Origin: Taudactylus pleione | Taxonomy: Eukaryota; Chordata; Amphibia; Anura; Myobatrachidae | DNA length: 64,000 nucleotides | Direction: 5' to 3' | NCBI GenBank assembly: GCA_031769625.1 | Contig: JAUIMM010000113.1 | Span: 10,117,001 to 10,181,000 of the forward strand | Shown: positions 29,201-39,299 of the stretch, one piece after another | How the letters are laid out: each line of letters begins with the position of its first letter | Numbering within the stretch: the stretch's first letter is position 1 | The notes under the pieces: generated by a model | What the model saw: only the letters and a program-made list of their open reading frames with translations | Databases searched by the model: none | Told to the model about the DNA's origin: nothing | Position numbers and translations under genes: made by a program

Positions 29201-32200
29201 CGTAGACCATAGGGCCGCCTCTGAATAAGGTCCTCAATCTTTTTGAACATTTGCTTGTTTGTGATTGGAGTGTACCCTTTATCACTCCTTTTTAATAAGG
29301 TTTTTTCATTAAAAGTTACATTTTATATCTCATGTTTATTCATACCAATTAATCATAACAATTTCAATTAATTAGTTAAAGAGTACCCCCAAAAAACAGT
29401 TTTTGCCTCTATGCAATTAGTACTCATGTGTATTACACAAATCCTTTGGGAGCACCACAAGCACAGGGTCATCTAACATTTATTTACTGATAGATCATAA
29501 CGCTGGTTTTTGAGAGATAACTTTCTTTATATACAATAAATCATTTAACTGGTGCGGACTCATCTATGTCATAATAGAATAAGATACAACCAAAGAAAAG
29601 CAAAAGCTCTTTTGTCCACATCAACTCTGTGCCCTAAGGCCAAATGCATATGTCCACTGAAAGTGAATCCTGACCCCCTTCAGCTTAACATCCACGGTTA
29701 CGCCTACGAAATACAAAGATGCCTCATGAATGCAATAACCAAAGACAGCACATCTGCACAGGGCCTACCTGAGAAGACCTACTGCCAGTGCACGGACCAC
29801 CTCACCTATGCCCTCTTAACTCAACAGTAAATTAGGAGGAGTATAAGAGACTTAAGAGTGGTCAGAAGCTTTAATCAATACTGCCCCCCATTACCACAAC
29901 ATTCACTTCAAAATGTCGGTGGTCTGGGATAGTTATGCTGTGGGAGCATCCACTTTAGACAGGGATTCCCATTATACCAGATCTTAAAATGTAAGAAGAA
30001 AAGCAATCTACATATGACCTAGAACCTTTCTTTCAGGCTGGTCTGCGCACTGCAAAGCAGGTCACCAAAATAGAAGAATGGAAGACAACATTATCTATAC
30101 TTGTTATCCCAAAGTGTTAGCACCAGCTGGGGGGCTAGCACTACATCCATTACTACCTGCTGTCTATAGGAAACTACACCAAAGGACAAATTAAATTCCA
30201 GGCCAGAACGTTTCATCTCCTCAACATTGTCTTAGGAGAACTCCTTAGAGCAAGGCCGCTCTAGAATGAAGTACAGCTAAAGTCTGATGCTTCCGCTAAA
30301 AAAAGTGTGAAAGCGGATTCAATCATCCTCACCAGAGATGAGACCCAACCATCATGATAGTCCAACGGCAAAATTTGCTCATCTGGAGATGTCGCAGAGC
30401 ACTCCTAAGGCTCCTGGCAATCACTACAGACGGGAGAAGATTTATTCCAGAGGATCCCACAGAGGGGGAAGACGAGGGCCGATCTCTGCTTGGCCCCTGA
30501 GAAAAGGCAGACAGCTACAAAAGCTCTCGATGGAGCAGGCAATAATAGCACGCACAGGACCTTTCAACCATTTCAATAAAACCCCCTTCTGGTGAGTGTG
30601 GCTGCTCAAAATAGTTAGAAATGGACCGGCCATTAGAATGGCTTCTGGAACAGGTAAAAAAATATTACTTAGCCACCACTTATATACTGCAGTTAGATTT
30701 AAAAAGTCAAATCCTTTGCTGCACCTCTATACCCCAGTGTATCCAGTTTCCCCCAAAGGATCAATGCAGAAGCAATGTAGTACCTTTATGTGTACATGTG
30801 ATGTCAGGTACCAGTGACACATATACTATTCTATAAATACACAAACTTTTTCCAGCCCAGAGTGTTTTTATTTCAAGTCTGTTTTTCCCTTTACTGACAC
30901 CATGGGAAGACTTCATGGCTAAATATGTACACTGGCTCCCATCCAATTGATACACTGCTCATAAACATTGATTCCGCTAACAAAATGGCCATTACCACGG
31001 TTTGCTGGTGCAAAATAATCATTTTTATTTTCACTCATTGATCTTTGCGGCGATCTGCAATACACTTCCTTCCCTTCATATTGGAAATAATTATCCAGCA
31101 TATGCATTCCATGAAAGTCACTATCTCCCCTGTACCTGTCCTTGCACTGGATCAGAAATTCATATAACTTCTCGGTCTCTCCGCTGCCATAAAGATAATC
31201 GGCTTGTTCCTTCACATCTTCAACTTCAAAAGAAAAAAAAAAAAAAATAGTATAATAGTATTAAGTGATTCTGATCTGAAAAGGACTCGTAGGATTTCCC
31301 TACAACACGAGATTTGGCTCAAGACACCTTTAATAATTTACCCTGAAGGGGCCATTTCAATAATACAACATTTAAGGAAAATAAAAATAATACACCCTAT
31401 TCCAATAAAATATAGCGTGTATGTATAATATGGCATGGAGTTATAATTTTATGTTAGAGAGCAAAGTACTTCTCTTATATTCCCTATAATGTTTATGTTT
31501 GTAGTCTTTTGTTGTTGTTGTTTTTTTTTAAAGTTGCAATTACATCAAAGTGGAACTCCTGTCATTTGGTTATTTTTATTTTTAACTCTCAACAACTAGT
31601 AGAGCACCAAGTGTTAAATAATATCCCAGCAGACCCCAGTATAAATTCCAAATTATCTATTTAAAATGAAAATGTAAAGCATTTTGAGATAAATTTGCTA
31701 TATAAATATATTACTACAGGTGCTAGCAGGGAGAACATTAGTTCTACAAGTTGGAGGAGTCTAAACTTAAGTCTAAGGGCCATATTCAATTAGAGGCGAA
31801 AAAAGTCTGTTGCCGGACTTTTCGCCATCGTCTGAGGTTTTCCTGGGGATAAAGTATCAGGCGCGTGCCCATTTATCACTGTATTCAATTAGGATTCGGC
31901 TAAAACAGGACCCGGCGGCAAGGTAAGTATCGAAAACTCCTGTCACTTTTGGGGACCATCAAAGATGGTCTGACATGGAGGATCACTATGGGTACCCCCG
32001 AATTGGCCTGCTAATGGTTTTAAATGGCCGCGACAGGTGCTTTAATGCGTCTTGAAAGCAGTGGTGAAGAATAGCATTTAGCTTCTTCTTTTAAAAAAAA
32101 ATAACTAATCCCATCAAATTTGGGGAACATGAAATAGGGTGCAAGCATATTTTTAAGACCTTAAAGTGATTTAAAAAAAAAAATCATTAAAAATCCACCT

Positions 32201-35200
32201 GTCGCAACCAAGCGCATTCTAAAAAACACCTGCCGCATACTTGGGGACCCCCCACTCAGTCTATTTCGCTAGTTTATTAGTTTGTCCCCCAACTTTTTTT
32301 TTTTTGCCCCCAAAACTAAACCACTTTTTTTGGGGTATCCTATTGAACTTTTTTTAAAAAAAAATTGACAGAGACTACTTTTAGGGGACATTCCAAGGGG
32401 TGCAGGGTACTTTTTTTTTTTTTTTTTTAAGTCTGCACCCCAAAACCCCCAATTCTGTACTTTTTTTTCGCCACCTTCTCAGTGGTGAAAACTTATCCCC
32501 GGTTTTTGACAAAGACTTTGAAAAGTCTTTGAAATTGAATATGGGGATAAGTGAAAATGACATCATCGGCGATAAACGATCGCAGCCTAATTGAATACAT
32601 GTTGTCTGATGAACCATGTTCTTCCTTGGCCTATATTCTTTTTGTTTGGTTATTTTTTTTTGTCTGAAAGAAACATTAGACAAAGTACCTTTAACACTGG
32701 CATATACTACTGAGTATTTACTCTTCCATCTGTATGACTGGACGGCCAGCAATGAGAGGGACGACAAGACAAGACCCCGTCCCAGCAAGGTCACTTTCCC
32801 TGGAACCTGTGGTGGAAAGAAATCACTGTTACTGCAATTTATAGTTTAGAATAAATTAAATTTGTTGTAAATTTACCATGATCCCCTGACAGCCACAACA
32901 CATGTACAGGTCATACATGCCAAATGTGTGCAGCACACAGGTCCACCTGTAACTTGTAATAAACGTGATATAGAGAACACAATGGCCAGTACACAGACCA
33001 GCAGGAACAAGCTGTACACTGCAGAAACATTCCATAGGACCAAGTATCCCAATGATTACACAGCTTTCTCTGCAGCTTATAGCACCTGGAGCAAGGCAGA
33101 AACAGCTGGGAAGAACGAATGTAGAGTCCTATAACTATTATGTAATGTCCTTCCTTTGTATAAGATATTATATTCTAAAGGTGCGTTTACTTAGAACGAG
33201 GAGGAGTGTGGGCACAATGCAAGTTTATCTAGTGACATTTTCATAATCAGAAATGGGCACATGCCAGCCAAAGATGGAAAGACCTTCTTACCACTAACTC
33301 AAAGCAACCGCAGACGTGGAGCAGTTGTAAGTAACAGGTTCGGAAGATTTACTAGCTACAGTAATGGCGCGTATCCACTAGACGAGAAAAATGACATCAT
33401 AATCGTTCAATCGCTCATTAATCGTGCAGTAAAATGCCGGCAACGACCAGCGATGTGCGCTCCCGTTGGTCGTTGTCTCAAACTGCACAAGCGCAGCAGT
33501 GCCATTTACCAAAAGACTTCAGAGAAGAATGGAGGCCGAAGAGAGGGATTGTAAGACACCTCTCCTGCAAGATTCAAAAGTGGGAGAATGTTTTTTTTTT
33601 TTTTTGGAGCTTGGTATATAAGGGCCAGACTGAAATCCCAATCAAGCATTATAGGGACTGCGGTCTGAAAGACTAGTTAACCTTTTGCAGGATCTATCGG
33701 TGATATCTCTTGCATTAGGCAGGGGTTTCCCAAACTCGGACCTCAAGGCACCCTAACAGTCCTGGGTTTAAGGATATCCATGCTTGTGCAAAGATGATAT
33801 AATCAAAGTGACTGAGATACTAATTAAGTCACATGTGCTTAAGCATGGATATGCTTAAAACATGGACTGTTAGGGTGCCCTGAGAACCGAGTTTGGGAAC
33901 CACTGCATTAGGCTATTACTACATAGCCCCAATAATTACATTTACGCAGAAACTGCAGTTCTCTCATGATCTAAGTAAAAATGGGCTTAATACATATTAT
34001 TAATATACCAGTTATTTATATAGTGCACAAATATTCTGCAGCGCTTTACAGAGAATAATTGGCCACTCACATCAGTCCCTGCCCCAGTGGAGCTTATATT
34101 TTATATTCCCTATCACATGTACACACACACATACACACTAGGTTTAATTTTTGTTGGGAGCCAATTACCCTGCCAATATATTTTTGGAGTGTAGAAGGGA
34201 ACCCCCGCAAGCACAGGGAGAATATACAAACTCCACACAGTTAGGACCGTGGTGGGAATCGAAACCACAACCTCAGTGCTGTGAGGCAGTAATGCTAACC
34301 ATTACAACGTCTGTGCTGCCAATGACCAAAGGATGGACATTGGAAGCCCAGTACAGGTTGAGTCTCCCATATTCAAATATTCCGAAATACGGAATAATTT
34401 TGGCATGACTGAGATAATAAAACCTTTGATTTTTGATGGTTCAATGTACACAAGCTTTGTCTAAGGCACAAATTATTAAAAATATGGTATAAAATTACCT
34501 TCACGCTATGTGTACAGGGTGTAAATGAAACAAATTTATTTAATGTATGTACACAAACTTTGCTGGAGCCACAAAATTATTAAAAATATTGTATAAAATG
34601 AGCTGCAGGCTATGTGTATAAGGTGTATATAACACATAAATGCATTATGTGTGTATATTGGGGTCCCATTCCCAAGATATTTCATTATATGTAATTATTC
34701 CAAAATACGGAATATTCCGTTATCCAAAATACCCCTGGTCCCAAGCATTTTGGATATGGGAGACTCAACCTGTATCAATTGGCTGCTGGGCTTCTGACAA
34801 AAAACACCATGTACAATGGCTACTGGCCATATATAATTGCTATTAGATACAATTCTTAGGTGCCACTACATATAAAAGTAATAAAGTTTTCTATAAACAA
34901 GATTTTAAATAAATAACACGGGAATTAATTGTTCATAAATTTCTCATATTACAAATCATGGAAAATGATAATAAAACTAGTGTGTTCATATACTTTCTTT
35001 TACAAGGATATTTTGTTATCAGGGTCCTAGTATGATGCATGGGGATAGAGATCCCTAGGATACTTGCTTTCCCTATGTGTCTAATTATCACCAGGATGTC
35101 CCACCACACGCCATTACAGGATATTTCTCAATTGCCGCTGTACAACACAGCAAGTACCCCAGTTTAAGAACCACTGACATAGAGCAATGATAATAACAGT

Positions 35201-35573
35201 ATCTGTACTAATGATGGTGATGTGTATAATAGAATGCACTGATTGTGGGATAATCTAAAGTGACTGCTTCTATTCTTATATCCCCTTTCCGGAGCTTTAC
35301 ATGATACAAAAGTGAATTCATGTAAGGCGATAATTTGCCACCGACGTTAATACTACTACTATTATTTATTATTATTATTAGGGCAGATTGATGGACCAGA
35401 GACCATGTATATTGCCCAGCAGAGGGAGTGTAAGTACTGCAGAGTTGTAGTTCCCGGTCGGCTCCCCCCACACCTCTTACATGAGCAGGTACAGCAGCAC
35501 GGACACAGCTCCTGTTAGGTATCCGGATGACGGCGCTGTGTAACCGGCCTATGCTCCTCTGCAGCACTGACAT
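16373..35573 (-). CDS. RMDN1: RMDN1, regulator of microtubule dynamics 1 (FAM82B), complete
   Basis: Ten coding exons on the minus strand, 5' to 3': 35573-35481, 32806-32689, 31223-31136, 28097-27938, 24008-23919, 23587-23532, 21541-21454, 19880-19850, 18604-18471, 16423-16373. They total 909 bp, giving 302 residues plus TGA; human is about 314. Every junction is GT-AG and in phase. Recognised blocks are EQADYLYGSGETEKLYEFL, DAELLWRLSRASRDLAQLS, WYAICLSDVGDYEGMK, AIELNPKDATSIHLLGIW, CYTFADLPWYQ and NFYSKNLLYLGKSFLKLK, covering the TPR-like helical repeats. Residues 43-53 form a hydrophobic segment (GLVLSSLSLLA) after a basic N terminus. Family members bind microtubules and have been placed at spindle poles and mitochondria; that is family knowledge. 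The start Met is the first in a short, arginine-rich first exon. Confidence 0.97.
16635..17739 (-). mobile_element. Tc1/mariner-like transposon, degenerate, TA-flanked (in RMDN1 intron 9)
   Basis: Terminal inverted repeats of the form CASTGAAGTGCCAAAAGYCA end at 16635 and 17739 with TA on both outer sides. The minus strand carries the Tc1 helix-turn-helix part (SRVYQEYFMEGITTHRGKSS near 17480, RQATLAQITSTFNAG near 17350). A broken catalytic part ends with WPPCLPDMTPVEHVWDLVER near 16850. Frameshifts and stops make it inactive. Confidence 0.9.
17975..18221. mobile_element. MITE with terminal repeats GCTGGGTACACWCT
   Basis: It starts GCTGGGTACACTCTAAACTA and ends TTTAGTGTGTACCCAGC, an imperfect inverted repeat. 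It has an internal hairpin (GAAAGATATGTCGG / GATATCTTCTGATC) and no coding frame. Confidence 0.65.
18471..18604 (-). CDS. RMDN1: RMDN1 coding exon 9
   Basis: 134 bp encoding VDANFYSKNLLYLGKSFLKL through DYPVRTEEDKQ. TGACAG acceptor and GTAATG donor. Confidence 0.96.
18804..19063. mobile_element. Near-perfect 260-bp palindrome (fold-back MITE) in RMDN1 intron 8
   Basis: Two 126-bp arms with no mismatch that I could find flank the 8-nt centre TCTTTTGT (18930-18937). The arms begin ATTAGGGATGTGCAGGCTCG, and TA at the tips is a possible target duplication. The identity of the arms implies a recent origin or ongoing homogenisation. Confidence 0.9.
19064..19849. other. RMDN1 intron 8 remainder, no feature recognised
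   Basis: Two loosely repeated blocks around 19400-19480 and 19550-19640 (GAGGGTGCCCCTGAGTTTATG versus CAAGAGTGCCCCCAAGTCAC) hint at an old inverted or tandem repeat. Nothing is coding. Confidence 0.35.
19850..19880 (-). CDS. RMDN1: RMDN1 coding exon 8 (31-bp micro-exon)
   Basis: Only 31 bp, encoding ALIYFEQAEE plus one base. TTTCAG acceptor after a T-run, GTAATT donor. It is too short for an ORF scan but the frame on both sides requires it. Confidence 0.92.
21454..21541 (-). CDS. RMDN1: RMDN1 coding exon 7
   Basis: 88 bp encoding CYTFADLPWYQVKLAAALFA and TPPSSTFEE. TTCCAG acceptor and GTAACA donor. Confidence 0.95.
22174..22327. repeat. Inverted repeat, about 58-bp arms
   Basis: AATCAGAAAAACTTCAAACA to ATAAAAATATTC (22174-22233) pairs with its complement at 22268-22327 with a few mismatches, around an AT-rich spacer. 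It is probably one end of a fold-back transposon. Confidence 0.7.
22460..23402 (-). mobile_element. Tc1-like transposon remnant (CACTTTATTAGGTACACC family)
   Basis: The right end reads GGTGTACCTAATAAAGTGGC followed by CACTGAG (23369-23398), the complement of the widespread fish/amphibian Tc1 terminus. Upstream, GCGCATTATCCTGCTGGAAG (22637) and GTCAGCAACGATACTCAGGTAG (22684) match the same element's body in reverse. The coding sequence is heavily decayed and the left end is not located. Confidence 0.75.
23532..23587 (-). CDS. RMDN1: RMDN1 coding exon 6
   Basis: 56 bp encoding RAIELNPKDATSIHLLGIW, the last codon split by the next intron. TTACAG acceptor and GTATGT donor. Confidence 0.96.
23919..24008 (-). 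CDS. RMDN1: RMDN1 coding exon 5
   Basis: 90 bp, 30 codons: WYAICLSDVGDYEGMKVKIG then NSYRIRDHFQ. TTACAG acceptor and GTGTAG donor. Confidence 0.95.
24157..24564. mobile_element. MITE with terminal repeats GGGGYCTATCCATTAGCAGATA
   Basis: Starts AAGGGGGGTATCCATTAGCA and ends TCTGCTAATGGATAGGCCCC. A second internal copy of the inverted end lies at 24205-24232, so the left arm is itself a hairpin. Confidence 0.75.
24567..25152. mobile_element. MITE (GGGGGTATTCAATTAGGTG family), back to back with the previous one
   Basis: Starts GGGGGGTATTCAATTAGGTG and ends CCCAACTGAATATGCCCCT. It lies only a few bases from the preceding MITE. No coding frame. Confidence 0.65.
25153..26260. other. RMDN1 intron 4 segment, no feature recognised
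   Basis: No exon, RNA gene or terminal repeat could be identified between the MITE and the TA/TCA microsatellite. Confidence 0.4.
26263..26313 (+). repeat. Compound microsatellite (TA)n (TCA)n
   Basis: An uninterrupted TA run is followed, after a short link, by at least six ATC repeats. Confidence 0.9.
26321..27063 (+). mobile_element. Tc1-like transposon, internally deleted, TA-flanked
   Basis: Ends CATTGATCATTCATAACATT and, inverted, AATGTTATGGCTGATCGCTG, each with TA outside. The plus strand retains transposase fragments (LVLSHRRATVAQMAEKDHAG, KVSEHTVHSSLLCMGL near 26680-26800) and loses most of the catalytic half. A different subfamily from the copy at 16635. Confidence 0.85.
27080..27937. 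other. RMDN1 intron 4 segment, no feature recognised
   Basis: Unique-looking AT-rich sequence. No terminal repeats or coding frame seen. Confidence 0.35.
27938..28097 (-). CDS. RMDN1: RMDN1 coding exon 4
   Basis: 160 bp, TTCAG acceptor and GTGCGT donor. It encodes SEDAELLWRLSRASRDLAQL through ALEINESCSAAHK. Confidence 0.95.
28728..29234. mobile_element. MITE built of eight consecutive hairpins (RMDN1 intron 3)
   Basis: Terminal repeats AGGACCTCATTCAGAGGCGG and, inverted, CCGCCTCTGAATAAGGTCCT. Eight successive stem-loops lie between: 28753-28795, 28819-28853, 28891-28939, 28943-28973, 28975-29002 (perfect 28-bp palindrome), 29010-29050, 29072-29123 and 29125-29165. It is GC-rich in an AT-rich intron and has no coding frame. 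Confidence 0.85.
29235..31135. other. RMDN1 intron 3 segment, no firm feature
   Basis: 29550-30600 has an Arg/Lys-rich open stretch (30338-30595) that could be decayed transposon gag, but I recognise no motif. The rest is featureless. Confidence 0.3.
31136..31223 (-). CDS. RMDN1: RMDN1 coding exon 3
   Basis: 88 bp, GAAG acceptor after a long pyrimidine tract, GTACAG donor. It encodes VEDVKEQADYLYGSGETEKL and YEFLIQCKD. Confidence 0.93.
31777..32600. mobile_element. MITE M2 (GGGCCATATTCAATT family)
   Basis: Starts GGGCCATATTCAATTAGAGG and ends in CCTAATTGAATACAT. The interior matches M3 in order (CATCAAATTTGGGGAACATG, GTGGTGAAGAATAGCAT). It lies between RMDN1 exons 2 and 3. Confidence 0.75.
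32689..32806 (-). CDS. RMDN1: RMDN1 coding exon 2
   Basis: 118 bp, CACAG acceptor and GTACTT donor. It encodes VPGKVTLLGRGLVLSSLSLL and then AVQSYRWKSKYSVV, including the hydrophobic segment. Confidence 0.85.
33721..33905. mobile_element. hAT-type MITE with 8-bp target-site duplication
   Basis: CATTAGGC flanks both sides (33713-33720, 33906-33913). The ends are AGGGGTTTCCCAAACTCGG and, inverted, CCGAGTTTGGGAACCACTG. Related copies lie at 38200-38980, 46799-46969 and 56091-56244. Confidence 0.85.
34008..34320 (-). repeat. tRNA-headed SINE (same family as 15190-15532)
   Basis: The order is the same: GGCAGCACAGACGTTGTAAT head, body TATTCTCCCTGTGCTTGCGG, tail GCACTATATAAATAACTGG. The B box is damaged (an extra A) and part of the body is deleted. 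Confidence 0.85.
34354..34772. mobile_element. Pogo/Tigger-like DNA transposon remnant, TA-flanked
   Basis: CAGGTTGAGTCTCCCATATT and its complement AATATGGGAGACTCAACCTG-type end lie at 34354 and 34772 with TA outside each. There is no transposase frame, so this is a non-autonomous 419-bp copy. A second copy runs off the window at 63706. Confidence 0.8.
35481..35573 (-). CDS. RMDN1: RMDN1 coding exon 1
   Basis: 31 codons, MSVLQRSIGRLHSAVIRIPN through VPAH, then a GTAAGAG donor. The N terminus is arginine-rich with few acidic residues. It is poorly conserved in the family, so the start is chosen from the frame and from its agreement with exon 2. Confidence 0.8.
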
Positions 35574-35850
35574 AGTGACCGCGCAGGACCTCGCTCTGAT
35601 ATGTATCATATATGTGTGTACATGACCTCCCGCGCCGGGCTCTGCTGGGACGGTCTAGGGAGCAGTGGGGAGGACTCTATGGTTCCTCTCTATGGCTCCT
35701 TTGAGTGCTGCTTCCGCCCGGCTCCTGTGTGTGCTGCAGCTGGGCTGGTTGGCTACATGTTACTGCACAGCACACGTGTGAGAACGTAGCTGCTAGAGCT
35801 AAGGAGCTGAAGCGGCTGAGGCACAAGTACATACACACAGGTACCGGGGC
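35574..35850. promoter_or_regulatory. Candidate shared promoter of RMDN1 (-) and RBIS (+)
   Basis: Immediately upstream of the RMDN1 start the sequence turns GC-richer, with an ETS-type CTTCCG core (35711-35716) and no TATA box seen. On the plus strand a GTACCGG donor at 35841 could end a noncoding RBIS first exon, spliced to the CGTACAG acceptor at 40043-40051. The promoter and the exon are inferred. Confidence 0.4.
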
Positions 35851-35997
35851 ATGTGGTAACAATAGGGACTTTATAGTATCTCCTTACTTATTGGCGAACT
35901 GCAATTCTGGGACTTCTAGTTCTACAGCTGGCGCTCTAGACTTCCTGTAGGACTCCCTCTGAGGGAAACCGCTAGATCCCCTCTGAGGCCCATATGG

Positions 35998-36432
35998 CCT
36001 GATTCCTTACTGATCACAACTGCAACAGCATACGCAGATCAGCCGATGGTGCATACTGCTCAGGGATCGCAGTGCGCGTGCATGAGTTGGCACTGCGATC
36101 ACTTACGCAGATCAAGGGACGGGACGTCAGCGTTTAGGGGTGATGATGGGGGAGTGGTTGGAAAAAACTGCAGGCGTGCCTGTCCGTTTGAACGCCATTG
36201 CATGGCGTAAGGTCAGACTTATTGTAATTGTGCGTGAGGGGCCGATGTTACTCAATGTTCCCGATGTATACGCAGGACTGCAAGATACAATGCATGTGAG
36301 ATAGCGGTAGTGGGCATCTCTATGCTGGCTGTGCGACGGCTTTGCGATTGCATTCATTAGCATATTTTCGTAGCAGACCTCCGTGAGTAATCGCAGCTGC
36401 GATTGCAATAGCGATCCATAAAGAATCAGGCA
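35998..36432. mobile_element. MITE with terminal repeats GCCTGATTCYTTA
   Basis: Starts GGCCTGATTCCTTACTGATC and ends GATCCATAAAGAATCAGGC, inverted. Internal inverted GCGATTGCA/TGCGATC blocks. Noncoding. Confidence 0.65.
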
Positions 36433-36444
36433 CTTAGAACAGCA

Positions 36445-36616
36445 GCAGTAAGGGGGAGATGTATAATGCCTTCTAAGGAGTGGATATGTTGCTCATAGCA
36501 ACCTATCCGCTTCTAGCCAGCATTTATCAAGTACATTCTGTAAAATGATAGGTAGGAGCTGATTGGTTGCTATGAGCAACTTCCCCACTTTTTAGAAGGC
36601 TTGATATATCTACACC
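36445..36616. mobile_element. Palindromic MITE (TTGCTCATAGCAACC)
   Basis: GATGTATAATGCCTTCTAAG and TTGCTCATAGCAACCTATC pair with GGTTGCTATGAGCAAC and TTAGAAGGCTTGATATATC. Related in its core to the palindrome at 40817. Confidence 0.6.
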
Positions 36617-37203
36617 AAAGTCACCAGTGCAATAATAACTCTTCATCCAGCTGTATTGGACCAGCAACCATGACTAGCTACATCCACTTGTGTTACTGTC
36701 CAGGGTGTACGCTGGTATTACCTGGTGTGACAGTTATCACTATACTATAAGTGACTCCTCATCACACTATGGGAAATAAATTAGGAGTGATGCCGGCAGC
36801 TTATGATAACACTACACTGTGATTGGTACCCAGAGAGCTTGCAGCATTCATCACTGAAGCACAATAATAATACATTAAGCCTGTGTGTGACATTGTGTGA
36901 ATAAATAAGGTAGAGCAACCTAGTGTTCCATTTATATAAGCTAATTGCTAGAATTGGACAGTTATAAGCTGTTGTAAGGATGACCATCAATCATTGATGA
37001 TTAGAAATGGTCAAGGGTTTGCCAACGATGGTCTTGCCATCAGTGGTAGAGGTCCAATATATTGGGAGCTTTTTGTCACATTGCACTTAGCGCCATCCTC
37101 TCCATTGTGCCTTTTAGCCCTGCCCTCCTTCACATGCCCCATGGGGCTAGTGATGCCCATCAATGATTCAAACCATAGACTATGTTCCAATAATGGTTTC
37201 CTG

Positions 37204-37590
37204 CCAGTGGCGTATCTATAATGGGTGCAGTGTGTGTGGGTCACACGTGCCCCTGGTCCAGGGGGGCCCCGGACCCCCATATTATTTTAAACTCCCCTGT
37301 CTGTGGTCCCACGTCAGGTGTCAGCACTGCTCAGAACACCGGAAAATGGCCGCTGCGGCCATTTTTCCAGTGTTCCGCGCAGTAGACTGCGGGCACACTC
37401 TAGTGCCCAGAGTCTACTGCGCATGCACAGAACGCTGGAAAATGGCCGCTGTGGCCATTTTTCCGGCGTCTACTCTAGTGCCCGGAGTCTACTAATGCTC
37501 AGGTGGCTGGCCAGCCGCGGCTGTCGGCCACTGGGGAGAGAGGAGGGGGCCCCGCACAGGGAGTGCACACGGACCCCCTCCTCTCTTAAG
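37204..37590 (+). repeat. GC-rich dispersed repeat with an internal duplicate
   Basis: Begins CCAGTGGCGTATCTATAATG. Inside, AAAATGGCCGCTGYGGCCAT occurs at 37344 and 37439, and TAGTGCCCRGAGTCTACT twice, showing a roughly 95-bp internal duplication. Confidence 0.5.
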
Positions 37591-38243
37591 ACGCCCTTTT
37601 CCTGCCATCAATGTGAAGTACTAATAGCACTAACAGTGGTGATCCATTCAAAGGCCATCACAATCGTATGCAGCCCAAACTAGCTGCATTCAATGTATAC
37701 TTGACTGTGTGTAACTATTTCAGTAGGGATGGCCGTCGGAAACCGATGGTTGACAACTAGCAATGTTCCTTCATTTGATGCCAGGATTGGGATGGTTTCC
37801 AACATCCACATGCTTTTAGCCTATGGCTGATGACATTAAATTTTCTGCAGATAGGTGCTGCATTGCTCATGTTTTAACTTTGGGGGTCCACTACACATGC
37901 ACACTAACCATACATGATTAATTCATCAAATGGTTACCTTGGGAAGACTACATGTCATCGCCAGGCATGTTGCAATGACCGTCACTATGTGCAATGCTAT
38001 GTGAATAGCAGGTTCCTGATGGGTTTTATCACATGAGTAATAAATCCAAAAACAGTTTTTCACTAAGTAGCAAGGTCTTATGAAAACTATGTGAAAGTTT
38101 AAATTAATCTTCTAATGGGGTATAGACTGCTGTAGGTGAATATTTCTTGCCTTATTTTGAGTGCATACTGTCCTCTTTGGTCCTTTTTGTATAGTTCAGA
38201 GGTTCCAAACTCAGTACTCAAGGCACCACAGCAGTTCATCTCT

Positions 38244-38563
38244 TAAGCTGCATACACACACAACGATTGAGCTAATGAACGATTTTAGTAAACGATTTTC
38301 TACCTTGAAAAAAATGAACTAAAATCGTTTACTAAAGTTGTTAATTTACTATGTTCATTTAAATGTATTGAACGATTTTTATGAACTACAAACGATTTTT
38401 GCATATTAACTTAATGAAAATCGTTGAGTTGACAAGTCTGACAACTACAAACTACAAACGTGAACGCGCATGAACAATAATCGTTCATCGTTTGACTCAG
38501 AAAGTGAACGATTTTTTTAAACGATATTCGATCAAAAAATCGTTGTGTGTGTGTATGCACCTT
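38244..38563. mobile_element. MITE (GCTGCATACACACACAACGATT), copy 1
   Basis: Starts TAAGCTGCATACACACACAA and ends ATCGTTGTGTGTGTGTATGC. It is full of ATCGTTCA/TGAACGAT motifs giving extensive internal self-complementarity. Confidence 0.75.
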
Positions 38564-38857
38564 TAAGCTGCATACACACACAACGATTTTGTTACCAACG
38601 ATTTTATGTCAGATTATCTTTCAGATTTTTTAAAGTGTAATGAACGATTTTTATGAACTACAAACAATTTTTGCATATTCCCTTAATGAAAATCGTTCAG
38701 TTGACAAGTATGACTGAACTACAAACGTGAACGCGCATGAACGATAATCGTTCATCATTTGACTCAGAAAGTGAACGATTTTTTCATACGATTATCGTTA
38801 AACTATATCGTTTAACGATAATCATTAAAAAAATCGTTGTGTGTGTATGCAGCTTTA
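38564..38857. mobile_element. MITE (GCTGCATACACACACAACGATT), copy 2, adjacent to copy 1
   Basis: Starts AAGCTGCATACACACACAAC and ends TGTGTGTATGCAGCTTTA. It follows copy 1 directly, with a closely similar interior (GACTCAGAAAGTGAACGATT). Confidence 0.75.
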
Positions 38858-39299
38858 GAGTTGGTTGAGCACAGGTGATTAAATCAAATTGAAGTGCTAC
38901 TTAAGTCACCTGTAGTCAAGCATGGATATCCTTAAAACCTGGACTGTTAGGGTGCCTTGAGGACCGAGTTGGGGAACCTATGGTATAGTTGCAAAACCTG
39001 TCTGATAGGAGGACCCACATCCTTCAGTTTGATTATTCATTCTTTGTGCATGCTGGCTACAACATGCCTTATTGAACTGTCACAATGCCCGATGACCTAT
39101 TTTTATATGAAGTCTACTTCTTGAATAATGACTCATCGGAAGGAAAGAGGAGTAGAGGGAAAAATAAGTAACTTTTTTCTTTTTGTTCTAATCCACTAAA
39201 ACGGCCACAGCTGTGTATTGTGGTATGTAGTGCTAAGTTAGTGGTATGTGTGAGTTCACTGGCGGAACGTTGTTTTAAAGCAGCGTCATAATGCTTTTA

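Larger units (their letters stand above)
38200..38980. mobile_element. hAT-type MITE interrupted by two later MITEs
   Basis: The left end (GAGGTTCCAAACTCAGTACTC, 38199) and right end (GGACCGAGTTGGGGAACCTA, 38960) match the 33721 element. Its interior is split at about 38244 and 38857 by a tandem pair of younger MITEs. Confidence 0.65.

Noticed and set aside
30338..30595. Arg/Lys-rich 85-codon frame in RMDN1 intron 3 as a gene
   Set aside because: Short, with no motif and no splice or promoter context; at best decayed transposon gag.
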